Below, piece by piece: positions 38,401 through 47,690 of a stretch of DNA of 64,000 nt. The stretch spans positions 1-64,000 of the forward strand of contig WFMF01000359.1 of assembly GCA_011033025.1 (NCBI GenBank), in the 5' to 3' direction. The stretch is from Beroe forskalii (Eukaryota; Ctenophora; Nuda; Beroida; Beroidae). Under the pieces are notes generated by a model. That model searched no databases and was not told the DNA's origin. It worked only from the letters and a program-made list of their open reading frames with translations. Position 1 is the first letter of the stretch. The number at the start of each line of letters is the position of its first letter. The position numbers and the translations under genes were made by a program.

Positions 38401-40908
38401 GCTTAACGTTTTGGAATTTAAACGTTACGAGTTTTTATACAACGGTTGAATCAACCAACCAAAGATTTTCTACCCCTCTATAACCCTCTCAGGAACGATG
38501 TGGAACATGGCGCCCCCTACCACGCCCCTTTTAACCCTCTATATTACCCTCTCAGGAACGATGTGGAACATGGCGCCCCTGACACGCCCATTTTAACCCT
38601 CTATAACCCTCGCAGGGATGATGTGGAACATGGCGTCCCTGACCACGCCCCTACTGCTGAGTAGCGCCAGTCTGGGCCGGTTCCTGGCCGTCTACGCGCC
38701 CTTTGCCTACGAGAAGTGCTTCAACCTGCGCGTGGTGAAGTGCATGATCGTGTACTGCTGGGCCCACGGGCTGCTCGGGGCTTCCATCAGCTTCGCAGGA
38801 CCTAACAAAGAAGGTATTGAGTGTGGGTGGACCGCAGTGAGAAATGAAACCATCTTTAAAGTGATGGAGTATGGAGGAGGTTGATTCAAAATTATTTTTT
38901 ATTATCCCCGTAGTACCTTAGTAGCATCTTTTGTGTGCGTGGCGCAACATGAATTAAGAATAATACGGCTGTACGCCGCGCAAACTTATGCTCTGCACAC
39001 AAAAGTCGCGCAAACTGCTGTTCAAACTGGCGAACTGTCACCGCTACGCTCTTTTCAGTCAAACCGTACCAGATGAATAATACGGCTGTACGCCGCGCAA
39101 ACTTATGCCGCGCACACAAAAGACGCACGAACGCTATATCTGCATTCCAAAATTACATATTTCAGTGTTGGAAGAATTTTGCGTTACTGTTTTCAGTTGA
39201 TTGCGATGAAGTTCGAAAACTGAGATTTATCAATTTTGCAAAATTCCATTATTCAGTGTTGGAAGAATTTTGTGTTTTCAGTTGTGCATATTGTTGATGC
39301 ATTGCCCATGACCCTTCATTTCAGTTAATTTACATCCTGCTCTTTACCATTCCTGTCATTGTATCCTGCTTCTCCATCATCTTCTGTAACCTGATGGTAG
39401 CACTGAAGATACTCGTCATGAAGGTAAGAACTCTGAAATACCTTGATAACCTCCAATATTTTAAGTATTTGACTGGGGGATATATATTTGCAATTATCAT
39501 GGTCACAAGATTTTAGCCTCAGAGAGTCTGGTCGGCCGAAATTGTAGTCGACACTTAGGACAATTTTTTGAAGCATCCCAGAACATCTGTGGCTTCAAAT
39601 TTAAGTGACATTTGATCATTAAAGTGCCAAAACTTTATTATGAAACCTGAATAATTCTTTATTTGACGCATCATTTATCATGTGAATTTATAGAAGTTAA
39701 ATAGTTTGACAATCACTTTGTCTCAAAAAATCCCACCCATAATTGGAGCAGACATATTGGTAAACTGGAGGCTAAGTGAAATATGGAAATATGGAAGTAA
39801 TGATATGATTTAAACCCAATAAATCCTGATTCGTATATCCGGTAAACTGTTTGTATTCCAGCACCAGTACCGCCGTAAGAAGCGCGTGATGAGCATGGCT
39901 CTGTGCTCTGTGGCTGCCAGTGATGAGAACCACCTCTACACCGCCCCCATGAGCTCCCTCTCAACCAATCACTACGTCGCTCCCTCCGTTCCCACCAATG
40001 GGAACGCAGATTCAAACCTCACCAATCACCACGTTTCTCTCTCCTCCAATCAGAAAGAAGCTCCCACCGCCCTGATCCCCTCGACAAATCACAATGCAGG
40101 GCCCAGGATTTCCTCCAATCAGATACGATCTGTCCACGTGTCCATCCCGAGGAAGAACAGCTACAGCAGCGCTACCCGGACAAACCCGTACATTTCGAGC
40201 CCTGACTCTGGCCTGCCCGGGGGAGACAGCTCGAACATGAGGAGCAATCTGAGCAGCACACTCACCTCCATTAACACTACTTTCAAGAGGTGGTGTAACA
40301 CCTCGCTACGGGGCGAGAACACAAGTACCAAGACCATTAGCAAGGACAATACCACCACCACTACCTTTGATGCGAGGGTGATCAGTGAGACCGCTAACAA
40401 TAATCACAGCAGCATTGAGGACCACCGGACGGGACCCGACACCCGGCCCTCCGTTATCTCGCTCACTATCCGCAAGATCAGCATGCTCTCCCGCCATAAC
40501 AAATCCACCAGCACAGCCACAGCGCCCATAGACAGGAACTGCAGCAGTTTGTCCACCTCGGCGCCCTATCGGAAGACAAAACGGAAGGATCGGCAGCGAC
40601 GGCGGCGCGAGAACCAAGCCATCCTGATGACCATCCTGCTGTCCATCAACTACCTGGTGTGCTACATCGAGATCATCCACTACTACGTGGCTGTGTCCAT
40701 CGGGGGCAACTGGGAGCAGTCTTACACGGTGGTGTTCAGCAACGTGACCTACGTCTACCTCTGGTACTACTTCTCCCTCTTCTGCGCCGCTGGCAGCAAC
40801 TGCATCCTCCACTTCTGCTTCAACCCCAACGTTAAGAAGAACCTCAAGATGATTGGCCGGGGGAGTGTCTCCAAGACTACGGTAGGGGAGTCCACTGGCT
40901 CGGCTTAG
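32421..40908 (+). CDS. Rhodopsin-class (class A-type) GPCR, six coding exons
   Basis: Exons 32421-32469, 33205-33321, 34173-34280, 38616-38860, 39325-39423 and 39862-40908 join in frame (phases 1,1,1,0,0) to 554 codons. TM1 has GNxF, and TM2 has LAVLD with the D codon split by intron 2. The Cys before TM3 (LICYPAG) can pair with the ECL2 Cys (IECGW). TM5 keeps its Pro. Loop 3 runs from about residue 207 to 455, is Ser/Thr/Asn-rich and has basic ends. TM6-TM7 and a short tail follow. Motifs are altered: GRF for D/ERY, a CYIE-like segment for CWxP, and NCILH for NPxxY. The N-terminus has only about ten residues before TM1. As a membrane receptor it should signal through G proteins or arrestin, and the ligand is unknown. 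The end of exon 4 is the least certain border (AAA|gtgatg chosen; GCA|gtgaga also in phase). Confidence 0.88.
33205..33321 (+). CDS. GPCR exon 2 (TM1, loop 1, TM2 start)
   Basis: Acceptor tccacag|GAG and donor CTGG|gtgagt. It encodes the GNGF motif of TM1, a basic first loop (RMRRKQS) and the first part of TM2 up to LAVL. The conserved TM2 aspartate codon is split by the following intron. Confidence 0.9.
34173..34280 (+). CDS. GPCR exon 3 (TM2 end, loop, Cys before TM3)
   Basis: Acceptor ttttcag|ACT and donor CAGCAG|gttaga. It completes the TM2 aspartate, then the end of TM2, an acidic extracellular loop 1 (FDEDN) and the cysteine that opens TM3 (LICYPA). Confidence 0.88.
34670..34938. mobile_element. 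Long palindrome, copy 1 (head of 928-bp tandem unit)
   Basis: Arms of about 108 bp start CCCAAAACCAAAAAGG and end with its complement, around a centre of about 50 bp. Between the arms of this copy I see one mismatch and a 2-base gap. Foldback-type element with no coding capacity. The unit continues with single-copy-like sequence to about 35597 and ends in a TATA/TATG-rich run. Confidence 0.9.
34939..35597. repeat. Non-palindromic body of tandem unit 1
   Basis: Starts AAAAAATATCACCCTTTTTC and carries several GACGTCA motifs. It is repeated with substitutions and small gaps at 35871-36546. Both bodies end with GGGTATACTT and then a TATA-rich simple repeat. This shows that the palindrome belongs to a larger duplicated unit of about 930 bp. 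Confidence 0.9.
35598..35870. mobile_element. Long palindrome, copy 2 (head of second tandem unit)
   Basis: Same family as copy 1 with arms of about 109 bp. I see two mismatches between its arms. It differs from copy 1 at several places (five instead of four A near the tip, GGTGTTTAGG for GGTTTTAAGG, ACTTCAAA for ACTGTAAA, ATGGAAAAG for ATGAGAAAG), and each difference appears complementarily in both arms. Confidence 0.9.
35871..36546. repeat. Non-palindromic body of tandem unit 2
   Basis: Diverged second copy of 34939-35597, running into a longer TATG/TATA simple repeat (about 36500-36546). The open frame at 36060-36305 lies in it and is not conserved in the first copy. Confidence 0.85.
36547..37135 (+). 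mobile_element. GC-rich repeat element, unit 1 (Helitron/HINE-like?)
   Basis: Begins GGTCGTAACCC and ends with a strong hairpin (GGGGGCT-TGCC-AGCCCCC) followed by TGAT. That terminus fits hairpin plus CTRR next to T of rolling-circle elements. An inverted match of the terminal stem (GGGGGCTGGCAAGC) lies at 36763-36776. The middle is a GC-rich minisatellite of about 76 bp in four copies (about 36820-37110). The long open frames on both strands here are repeat artefacts. Confidence 0.6.
37136..37571 (+). mobile_element. GC-rich repeat element, unit 2
   Basis: Directly joined head-to-tail to unit 1: CCCCCTGA of unit 1 is followed at once by TGGTCGTAACCC. It has the same order of parts, but the GC-rich minisatellite has only two copies, so it is shorter (about 436 bp). 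It ends CCAGCCCCCTGAT as in unit 1. Confidence 0.6.
38474..38640 (+). repeat. Three tandem copies of an intron-exon boundary
   Basis: Unit of 60-63 bp containing TTTTAACCCTCTATA, a pyrimidine-rich run, CTCAG or CGCAG, and GATGTGGAACATGGCG. Acceptor AGs fall at 38491-38492, 38554-38555 and 38614-38615. Only the third runs into the open GPCR exon 4. Splicing at either of the first two would reach an in-frame TAA at the end of the second copy. The forward frame 38446-38664 comes from this repeat. Confidence 0.85.
38616..38860 (+). CDS. GPCR exon 4 (TM3, loop 2, TM4, ECL2)
   Basis: Acceptor cgcag|GGATG. Encodes TM3 with SASLGRFLAV in the place of the D/ERY motif, then TM4 (CMIVYCWAHGLLGASISF) with its Trp, and ECL2 with the disulfide Cys. 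I end it at AAA|gtgatg (38860), which joins in phase 0 to TM5. An alternative phase-0 donor lies at 38835. Confidence 0.85.
38923..39134. mobile_element. GCGC-rich inverted-repeat MITE with duplicated right half (in intron 4)
   Basis: Left end CTTTTGTGTGCGTGGCGC. The right half, GAATAATACGGCTGTACGCC to GCACACAAAAG and CGC, occurs twice (38957-39022 and 39075-39134, offset 118 bp). It belongs to the family at 42025-42141. It occupies much of GPCR intron 4. Confidence 0.6.
39325..39423 (+). CDS. GPCR exon 5 (TM5)
   Basis: Acceptor catttcag|TTA and donor ATGAAG|gtaaga, 33 codons. Encodes TM5 with the conserved proline (FTIPVIV) and the start of intracellular loop 3. Confidence 0.92.
39862..40908 (+). 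CDS. GPCR exon 6 (loop 3, TM6, TM7, C-tail)
   Basis: Acceptor tattccag|CAC, 348 codons and stop TAG. The first about 250 residues are loop 3: basic at both ends (QYRRKKR; RKDRQRRRR), rich in Ser, Thr and Asn in between, with repeated SxNxH/SNQ-like segments. TM6 (ILMTILLSINYLVCYIEIIHYY) and TM7 (YVYLWYYFSLFCAAGSNCILHF) follow, then FNPNVKKNL as helix 8 and a tail of about 20 residues. G+C is clearly higher than in the flanks. Confidence 0.95.
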   Translation, partial: HQYRRKKRVMSMALCSVAASDENHLYTAPMSSLSTNHYVAPSVPTNGNADSNLTNHHVSLSSNQKEAPTALIPSTNHNAGPRISSNQIRSVHVSIPRKNSYSSATRTNPYISSPDSGLPGGDSSNMRSNLSSTLTSINTTFKRWCNTSLRGENTSTKTISKDNTTTTTFDARVISETANNNHSSIEDHRTGPDTRPSVISLTIRKISMLSRHNKSTSTATAPIDRNCSSLSTSAPYRKTKRKDRQRRRRENQAILMTILLSINYLVCYIEIIHYYVAVSIGGNWEQSYTVVFSNVTYVYLWYYFSLFCAAGSNCILHFCFNPNVKKNLKMIGRGSVSKTTVGESTGSA

Positions 40909-43848
40909 GACTTTAGGAGGCCCATAACAGTGTGGTGTCAGAGGTTGCAGAAACTATTGCAGATGGTCGACATGACTTTGTTCGAAGAGTCTGAGGGATC
41001 AATTGCTTGTTTTGATAAACTTATAAACTGGGAATACCCACGATGCACCATAAATTGTGGCTAGGGACTTGGGGTATTTAGGTCTTATAGACATTCAGGA
41101 TTTTGGGCATCTATGCTTAGGACATTCAGGACTTATACTGACTACTGAGTACTGACTTAGGACTTCTAGTCTTTTAGCCACTTTTTAATAATGCAAGTAA
41201 AATCATCGTTGTTCACACGCTTTAATTACAGATTTCAATGGCATAACTACCCAGTATTAAGAAACTGCAACGGTTATATGATATCTAAATATCTTTTTAA
41301 TGGGTAAACTTGGTTAATTGGAGCCTGGTTGGAACCCGTTGCTCCGTGTGGCGCATGAAACTTTATGTTGAATGTGAGTTTATTATACACCCAAAACAGC
41401 AGCGTCTACTCCTAATGCTTATGCAGCTTTTCGGTGTCCTAACCTAATAGTTATATTACGGCGCGCAGGCTTAAGGTCGCCAGTCGGTGCACAACAGTTA
41501 TTCAGTTATTCTTAGTTCTTCAATAAATTGAAAAACTAAACCAAAAATATTTTGGCTAGTTGTATTGTGCACAAAAATAATTTATTATGCTGCTTGTCAT
41601 TGCACTTAAAATTTTATAGCATGTAGGCGAATACAGAATTTGGGATCTTTCAAAAACTACGTAAAATCTGAAATAAAAAAGGATTTTAATTTTCTGAGGT
41701 CATATATTGATTTTCTACAAATACAATAACATAAAGCGTAATATTTCGAAAATTCGTCCTTCCCCTTCATGATTACGTAGTAATAATATCTGAAGGGTCC
41801 CTTATCTGGCTTTTTGTTACAGCTTTTTGAGTGCTTTTGAATTTTTGTTGGGGACGGTTTCCCATGGCAGGGCATGTGTTCGATTTTTATCAAGATTATT
41901 CACCGGGTACAGCATTTTAGTAACTGCATATATTCATAACAACGCTTAGGTTAATAGGTTATCCGTCATCGTTATAATAAGTTATCTTAGCAGAATTCCC
42001 CTTTTAGTTTTGTATGGTCATGACAGTTCAAACTACACTGTGCGCGTCTTTTGTGCGCGCGGCGTACAAAAATGTTATTTATATTATGCCTATACGCCGC
42101 GCTCACAAATGACAAAAGACGCGCAAACTGAAGTTCCAACTGCCCCTGTTATTTCTATGATATAATCATTAATCCAGCTGATCACTATCAATATATCAAA
42201 TTCAAATACTGACAAAACAATATGCTCGAGTCCTGATTGCAAAAATTAAGAAGCATGACCAAGTTTGCAAATGATCATATTTAGTTGATGGTTCCGTCCT
42301 AGATTCGAAGATCATTGATCTTGTGACGCAATATTCATCATGTCACAAGTTCAATAAATTTGTGTCATTTGTCATATTTTGTCTTACAGGAATGATATGT
42401 ACTCCATTAGAACAAATGAATCACGTTCAGATCCAAAATAATCGGAATTGTATTATAAAAGTAATAAAATACAATCAGCTTAAATCGACATCAATAATTG
42501 ATCTCACTAGAAACGTAGAAAGACAGTACATACCCATCGTGATATTTTGTGCTTTATAAAACATCAACTGACGGTTAGAGGTCTCCCACGTTATCATTAG
42601 ATGGCCTTCAGACTTCAGCCTCCATCAACCGACTGAGGGCTTGCAGGGCTTTAGCCAAATCCAATCGGTATCTGACCAGTAACTGTCCGTCGATGTTAAT
42701 AAATTAATCATCTATCATTGATCACTCTAATGGAATTTATTAAAACAATTATTACAAATAGCAGCTAGAGCCGTATTACAGTCTCGCACAAAGAATAGAC
42801 ATTTTATTCGCACCAGTGACTTAAGAGCAACCCTCTGCATAGCCAATCGTCTGTGATTTGTGGGCGACGGTGGCATAACATACGGCAACTTTTTGGCCCT
42901 AAATGGCCCTTATTTAACCGGCAAAAACGGCATTTAATTTTTCATCCAAACTTTCGGGCTGAAAATTTCAAACCGACCCTTTGGATTCCAAAATGGGGTT
43001 TGATGACTATTTCATTGTATGTGATGTATTCCTTTATCTGGGGGCTACATAAAAATTTTGTCCAATGAGTCGATTGAAATGTTTCAAAAATGCAAAAATG
43101 TTAAGGTTCTTCTGTGAGCCGGTTGAAAATCGGCCGACTTAATAAAAAGACCGGCTAAATAAAGGTCATTGAGGTTATTTTAGTTTGTTATGATTAATTA
43201 AATTAAGAGTTTCCAATTTCTACGATTTAAATTTGAAGAGGGCATGGTAAATAATTGGCAATGGCATTTACCTAGTCTAATCATTCAAAATCAAAATGCC
43301 TAATATTTATTCACCTTAAGAAGTTATCGGTTAACGAGAAATCAGAACTTTTTATTGGCTGTTGCTGATTTGAGAAAAGTGAGTTTGATTGACCGATACC
43401 CTCTTGAGGCACCCCACAGTACTTGCATTGTAATTGTTTTGCTGTGCAAAATTATATTCGTTGCTGTAAATTATGAATAAAATGTTATTTTAAAAACCTT
43501 TTAAATCTGTTACTCATTGCCTTAATTTGGATAGGCAAATATTGGACTGGACAGACAAATCGTGGCGTAACGGTAAATGCATGGTTTTTATTTCCTTAAC
43601 CCATTTAATTAATCAAAATGATTGATGCTGCTGCAGGTCTCATTCTGTCTGTTATATAATTCTGATGTTCATAAAATCATAACTGCAGGCATCTTATTCT
43701 TCAGCAAATTCATTTCAATCATCATCAATCAGCTAATCAGGAAACCACGTTACTATTTCATTTTCATTTCCAGACATCACATTACATCACACAGTAAATC
43801 TTTGAACCACTTGACTACCGCGGCAGTAGGACCTGTGTCATCATTTCA
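40909..43848. other. GPCR 3' flank and intergenic stretch
   Basis: AATAAA at 41522-41527 is the first clear polyadenylation signal I noticed, about 610 bp after the GPCR stop. On the other strand, AATAAA (43592-43587) lies about 260 bp after the stop of the secreted-protein gene. The two genes are convergent. An inverted-repeat element lies at 42025-42141. Nothing else was recognised. Confidence 0.5.
42025..42141. mobile_element. 117-bp inverted-repeat MITE (TGCGCGTCTTTTGT family)
   Basis: The left end has TGCGCGTCTTTTGTGCGCGC and GGCGTA. The right end carries the complement (TACGCCGCGC ... ACAAAAGACGCGCA). The pairing extends outwards through AGTT...AACT. About 25 bp of AT-rich loop remain. 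Related to 38923-39134. Confidence 0.75.
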
Positions 43849-44592
43849 TCAGAGATTTCCATACCAGTAGCAGTGTTCCATGTGGTATATCTGGGAGTCC
43901 GGTCTGTGGATAGCACTGGGAATACCCGAGTTTCTGCGGGTCCTCCCTGAGAAGAACTTAAAGTTGGGTCCTGACTTGTCCTCGTCACACTGGAGACAGG
44001 AGTTGAGACTACCGTCCGGGTGGTTGAAGGGCTCCCCCTTGATCTTACTCCACAAACAGGTGATGAGGCAGTGGTGTCGGGTGTTGAGGATGTTGTAGAA
44101 CCAAATGGAGATGCACTCCTCTGAGAAACCCAAGCCCCGGAGGCAGTCCCATTCCCAGCCGTCCGAGAACATGCCCTTAATGGCACAGCTCCGGGTAGCG
44201 TCCGTCAGGTTGTGTCGGATGTACACTCCCAGGTCCTGTAGGCTAGAGCAGCTGCCGCAGTGGCCCTTGTGTGTGACGCTGTAGTTAGCTGCTGCGGCGT
44301 CCGCTTCGCTGGCAAAGTCCGCGAGTCTGTAGCGGAAGAATGCGGTGCCAGGCTCCTGGTCCGTGGACCACTGCATGGCACAGAACACGTCCGGCGAGGG
44401 AGGAGGGTTGCTTTTGTTCTGGTAGGGGTTCTCACACACTGGACTCACCAGAGCAGGGATGGGTTCCTCTAGGAGAGAAGGGGATCCGTGCTTCACGAAC
44501 CAGTCTCCCAGCACCAGTCTGTCCTGCCCACAGGTGTCACAGGAGGTGAGTGGGAGGAGGAGAAGGAGGAGGAGAGGGGAGGGGAGATACAT
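43849..44592 (-). CDS. Secreted cysteine-rich protein, single exon
   Basis: The reverse-strand frame from ATG at 44592 to a stop at 43849 gives about 248 residues. In-frame sequence 5' of this ATG lacks another ATG. Residues 2-20 are a signal peptide (a run of eight leucines broken by Pro near its end, then TSCDTC). The rest has about 13 cysteines and three N-glycosylation sequons (NKS, NYS, NLT), no membrane segment, and a conserved-looking end with LQCDEDKSGP and GRTRRNSG. From memory, proteins with CGSCSSLQDL..., RSC and CxxCDEDKSGP blocks occur in marine invertebrates and algae without known function. I cannot confirm that here. High G+C and lack of introns set it apart from its AT-rich surroundings. 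A spliced 5' leader is possible (cag|GGCACCTC just before the ATG). Confidence 0.88.
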   Translation of the reverse strand: MYLPSPLLLLLLLPLTSCDTCGQDRLVLGDWFVKHGSPSLLEEPIPALVSPVCENPYQNKSNPPPSPDVFCAMQWSTDQEPGTAFFRYRLADFASEADAAAANYSVTHKGHCGSCSSLQDLGVYIRHNLTDATRSCAIKGMFSDGWEWDCLRGLGFSEECISIWFYNILNTRHHCLITCLWSKIKGEPFNHPDGSLNSCLQCDEDKSGPNFKFFSGRTRRNSGIPSAIHRPDSQIYHMEHCYWYGNL

Positions 44593-46985
44593 GAGGTGCC
44601 CTGTCAACGGTCGAAATGTTACTTGTTAGACAATAGAGTCATGTGGACGGTGGGCAAACCTATTGTCCAAAAATCTTAGCAGAGTCGGTATGAGATAATA
44701 TGTACACAAAAGCAAAACACTAAAAGCAAAACACAAAAGCAAAAAGAAAACCGTGGCACACCAAAGCACGCCATAAAAGGAAATGTACTGAGTAAATAAA
44801 AGAATTTTTCTGATGTATGACTAATACTATAGCTAAGTTATATGCCATCGCTCTATAATAACCCTATACTTATAGCGTTGAAATATAGTTTGTATATATG
44901 ATCAAGAATTATGCAAAGTGCATACGTCTTTTCTCTAAGCAAAGTAAAAGCTTTTTTGACAACAACAAAAAATCAACATTACTAAGTGAAGATATGCACA
45001 AGGATATGGCGTATGTAAACGTACTAACTACTAGTACTAAGAGCTACTCAGCACACTGACACAGTGAATCATCATGGGCCATGCGGCCCTCTCCCTAGAT
45101 AAGGGTGTGGACGTGATAACAGGTGTCGTTATACGTTTGTTTCTGCAGAGAGGCTGTTTAGCGAAACAGGTGTTATGTCTAAGTTACTACTATACAGGAG
45201 TTACAGACCTCACTGGAAGTTGGAAATATTGTAATTATGCCATGGGGAAAGAGGACGAATTCCTATCATGAAGTAATGACTTTAAAATGATTATTCTAAA
45301 AAATAGATAATTGCTTGACAAAATTTAAACTCTCACGCTGCATCCTATTCTGTCCACACCCGGCACTCCGGCAGTGTGTTCTGTGCTGAAAACGGCAGAG
45401 GGGAAAACAGATTTTTAGGACTGGCTTTCTTATAAAAAAAAATCCTTCCTCTAGTAAGGACATCCTATTATAACTAATACTATAAAATGCCGTTGTGGGC
45501 ACATTATCATTAAAGTTGTGAAAATTAACAATAAGCTGTGAAAATTAACAAAGACATCTTACTTTAATTATGCGTGTACTGTTATGTGCCCAACTATTGC
45601 CACGAGGCTGTAGATTTCTTGCGATGATATATCCATATTAAGCAGGATCAATATGGATCATACCATTTACCATAAAGAAGATGGCTGCAAAATATTTAAT
45701 GGTTCAAGCAATGTAAAATTTAAAAACTGATTAAAAACTGATGAAAACTGATTAAAAACCGATTAAAAACTGATTAAATGACGAATGGCCGCACTGATCG
45801 GATAACATGCAAACTGCACTGATAAGAGTGGAGAATTGCCACAAGGCACCTTATACCAATATGTAAGCTTGTAATTGGAAATGGTTTGAATCTAATTATC
45901 GACCAGCTGAGGTCTAGAGTAAGACCACCATATCATTCAACGCCTATAAGAGGGACTAGGGAGAGCGCATGTACACCCACAGCACTCATGAACCGACCAA
46001 TCAGCGTGTGGCATTTACAAATCCTGCTCCCCAGATTGGTCGAACACATGATATTCCCTGGACAATAGCAGCTCCACTATAAGCTCCAGCACAACAACCG
46101 TGCAGATTGTTTAACTGTGAGAGCAATGGTAATGCGATGATCCCCGGGGCTAGATCATGCTCCGGTACCTAGGTAGATATAGACTGCTCATGAATATAGT
46201 GATACGTCATCAGTTTAGCATTGTAAACCATGATTATGACATCACACTCAACTGCCTAACATATTTTTCGGCAACAACCGATAAAATAAAATATTGTATC
46301 TTGCTTCTATTTTTCTCTCCTCGCACAAGCCCGTGCAGTAGTATTATAATTACCTACACGGTAGGTTAACAGCAGCATAAAATGTATTTATACAGGTCGA
46401 GGGGTATATGCTATTGCTAAAGAACTGAACTATAGCTATGTGTGTACTGATGAAGCCTGCTCATTGCGGGAATATACTATAGCGAGCTTTCATCGGCATA
46501 AAATAATCTATTTATCGTAATTTGAATTCCATGGCTTCACAAATCGACTGAATTATTTGGATGATAATTCCATGCCTTTTCCAAGCTCTAAACGTACCAT
46601 GTAGCAATAGAAATGGGCTCTAATTCAACATTAAACTAATGCTAAAACGCCTGGCCACGGGATCAACGTATGCTATCTATCTGAACGGTATAATGGACAG
46701 TATAATATTTGAGTACGACGTATATTCAGGATAAAGGCGTGTAATAAATTACATCTCGTAATGATCTGGAAATAATAGGTATAAACGACTTGTCTAATTG
46801 GAGAAATCATCATATTCATAGGTCACGTGATCACATTTGTATAGTGGTATACAGGTGGGATTCATTTTCAGGGTAGTCACAGATCCATGACAGTGGATCA
46901 GGAGTCACAGGAGCCAACATATTGAACAATGAACATGTCACATGATTTCTGAATATCAAACAGGGCATGAGATATTTGTTGCATA
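44593..46985. other. Intergenic stretch, no gene seen
   Basis: Upstream of the secreted-protein gene, so its promoter should lie at the left end, but no site is clear. A short GC-rich reverse-strand segment near 45340-45385 could be an exon, though no frame is convincing. Simple repeats: AAAAGCAAAACAC at about 44705-44755 and AAAACTGATT at 45720-45775. A copy of the GTCATCA hairpin repeat lies at 46204-46256. Confidence 0.4.
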
Positions 46986-47215
46986 ATATCATGCATTCAT
47001 AAGACAGCACAGATTCATAACTCAAACGACTAACACAGCATGATCAACTCATAATTGAAATTCTAACAGAATGGATCATAAATCTAACGCACCATGGAAT
47101 ACGGATTCATAAATCTAACCCAGCATGGATTCAAAAATCTAACACAGCATCGATTCATAATTCTAACAGAATGGATTCATAACTCAGAATGGATTCATTT
47201 CACAGACGCAGCATA
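46986..47215. repeat. Imperfect ~24-bp tandem repeat (GATTCATAAATCTAAC)
   Basis: About eight diverged copies of GGATTCATAAATCTAACACAG-like units, with alternating endings (CAGCATG or AGAATG). Confidence 0.7.
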
Positions 47216-47333
47216 TCCCAAACATATATTCGTATCCAAACGTGATCACAAATGCCACATCACCCAATGCTCCTGGCATTGCTATAGGATCATTCGATCA
47301 GAGCCCAGGTTACTGGTTATGAGATGGCATCTT

Positions 47334-47684
47334 AATAAAATTAAAATTAGATAAATTCTCTGTAATTTTTGTCTTTTCGCACACCATTAAATTAGAGCTT
47401 GCCAAGGAAATATCAAGAGAAAGAAAGGCTAAGCCGGGCTTAGTCGCGCCGTTGCTATGGATACAGATATTCTGCACGTGCAGTTTAATCGCGCGCGTGT
47501 TCTTTACGGTTTAATGCTGTTTTGATTTCGGAGCTTTATAACTTTTGGTGTGATTAAATTTTTTGATGCGGTAAAAATACTTTTAGTTGATTTTTGTTGC
47601 GGGGTTTGAAATTTGCGAACGAATTGCATTGGTCGAAATTTGCGCCGAGTGAGTTTGCGTATGCAGGCCCAACGGGCCTGCTAG
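47334..47684 (+). mobile_element. Helitron-like element, copy B1
   Basis: Starts with AATAAAATTAAAATTAGATA and CTCTGTA, then a GTTGCTATGG motif, GCACGTGCAG and CGGTTTAATGCTGTTTTGA. It ends with the hairpin GCAGGCCCAACGGGCCTGC at 47663-47681 overlapping CTAG (47681-47684) followed by T. Non-autonomous, about 350 bp. Confidence 0.7.
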
Positions 47685-47690
47685 TTATGG

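Larger units (their letters stand above)
34281..38615 (+). other. GPCR intron 3, filled with tandem repeat elements
   Basis: 4.3-kb intron. It holds two palindrome-headed units (34670-36546), two GC-rich units with hairpin ends (36547-37571), and at its 3' end two extra copies of its own acceptor region (38474-38615). The remainder (37572-38470) shows nothing recognisable. Confidence 0.8.

Noticed and set aside
38446-38664. 72-codon forward frame with a threefold peptide repeat
   Set aside because: It is the wrong frame of the triplicated acceptor region; the true exon reads in another frame from 38616.
40306-40812. 168-codon reverse-strand frame
   Set aside because: Shadow of GPCR exon 6 in a GC-rich region.
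43815-44549. Other frames over the secreted-protein gene, on both strands
   Set aside because: Only the reverse frame 44592-43849 has a signal peptide, regular cysteines and a complete start-to-stop structure.
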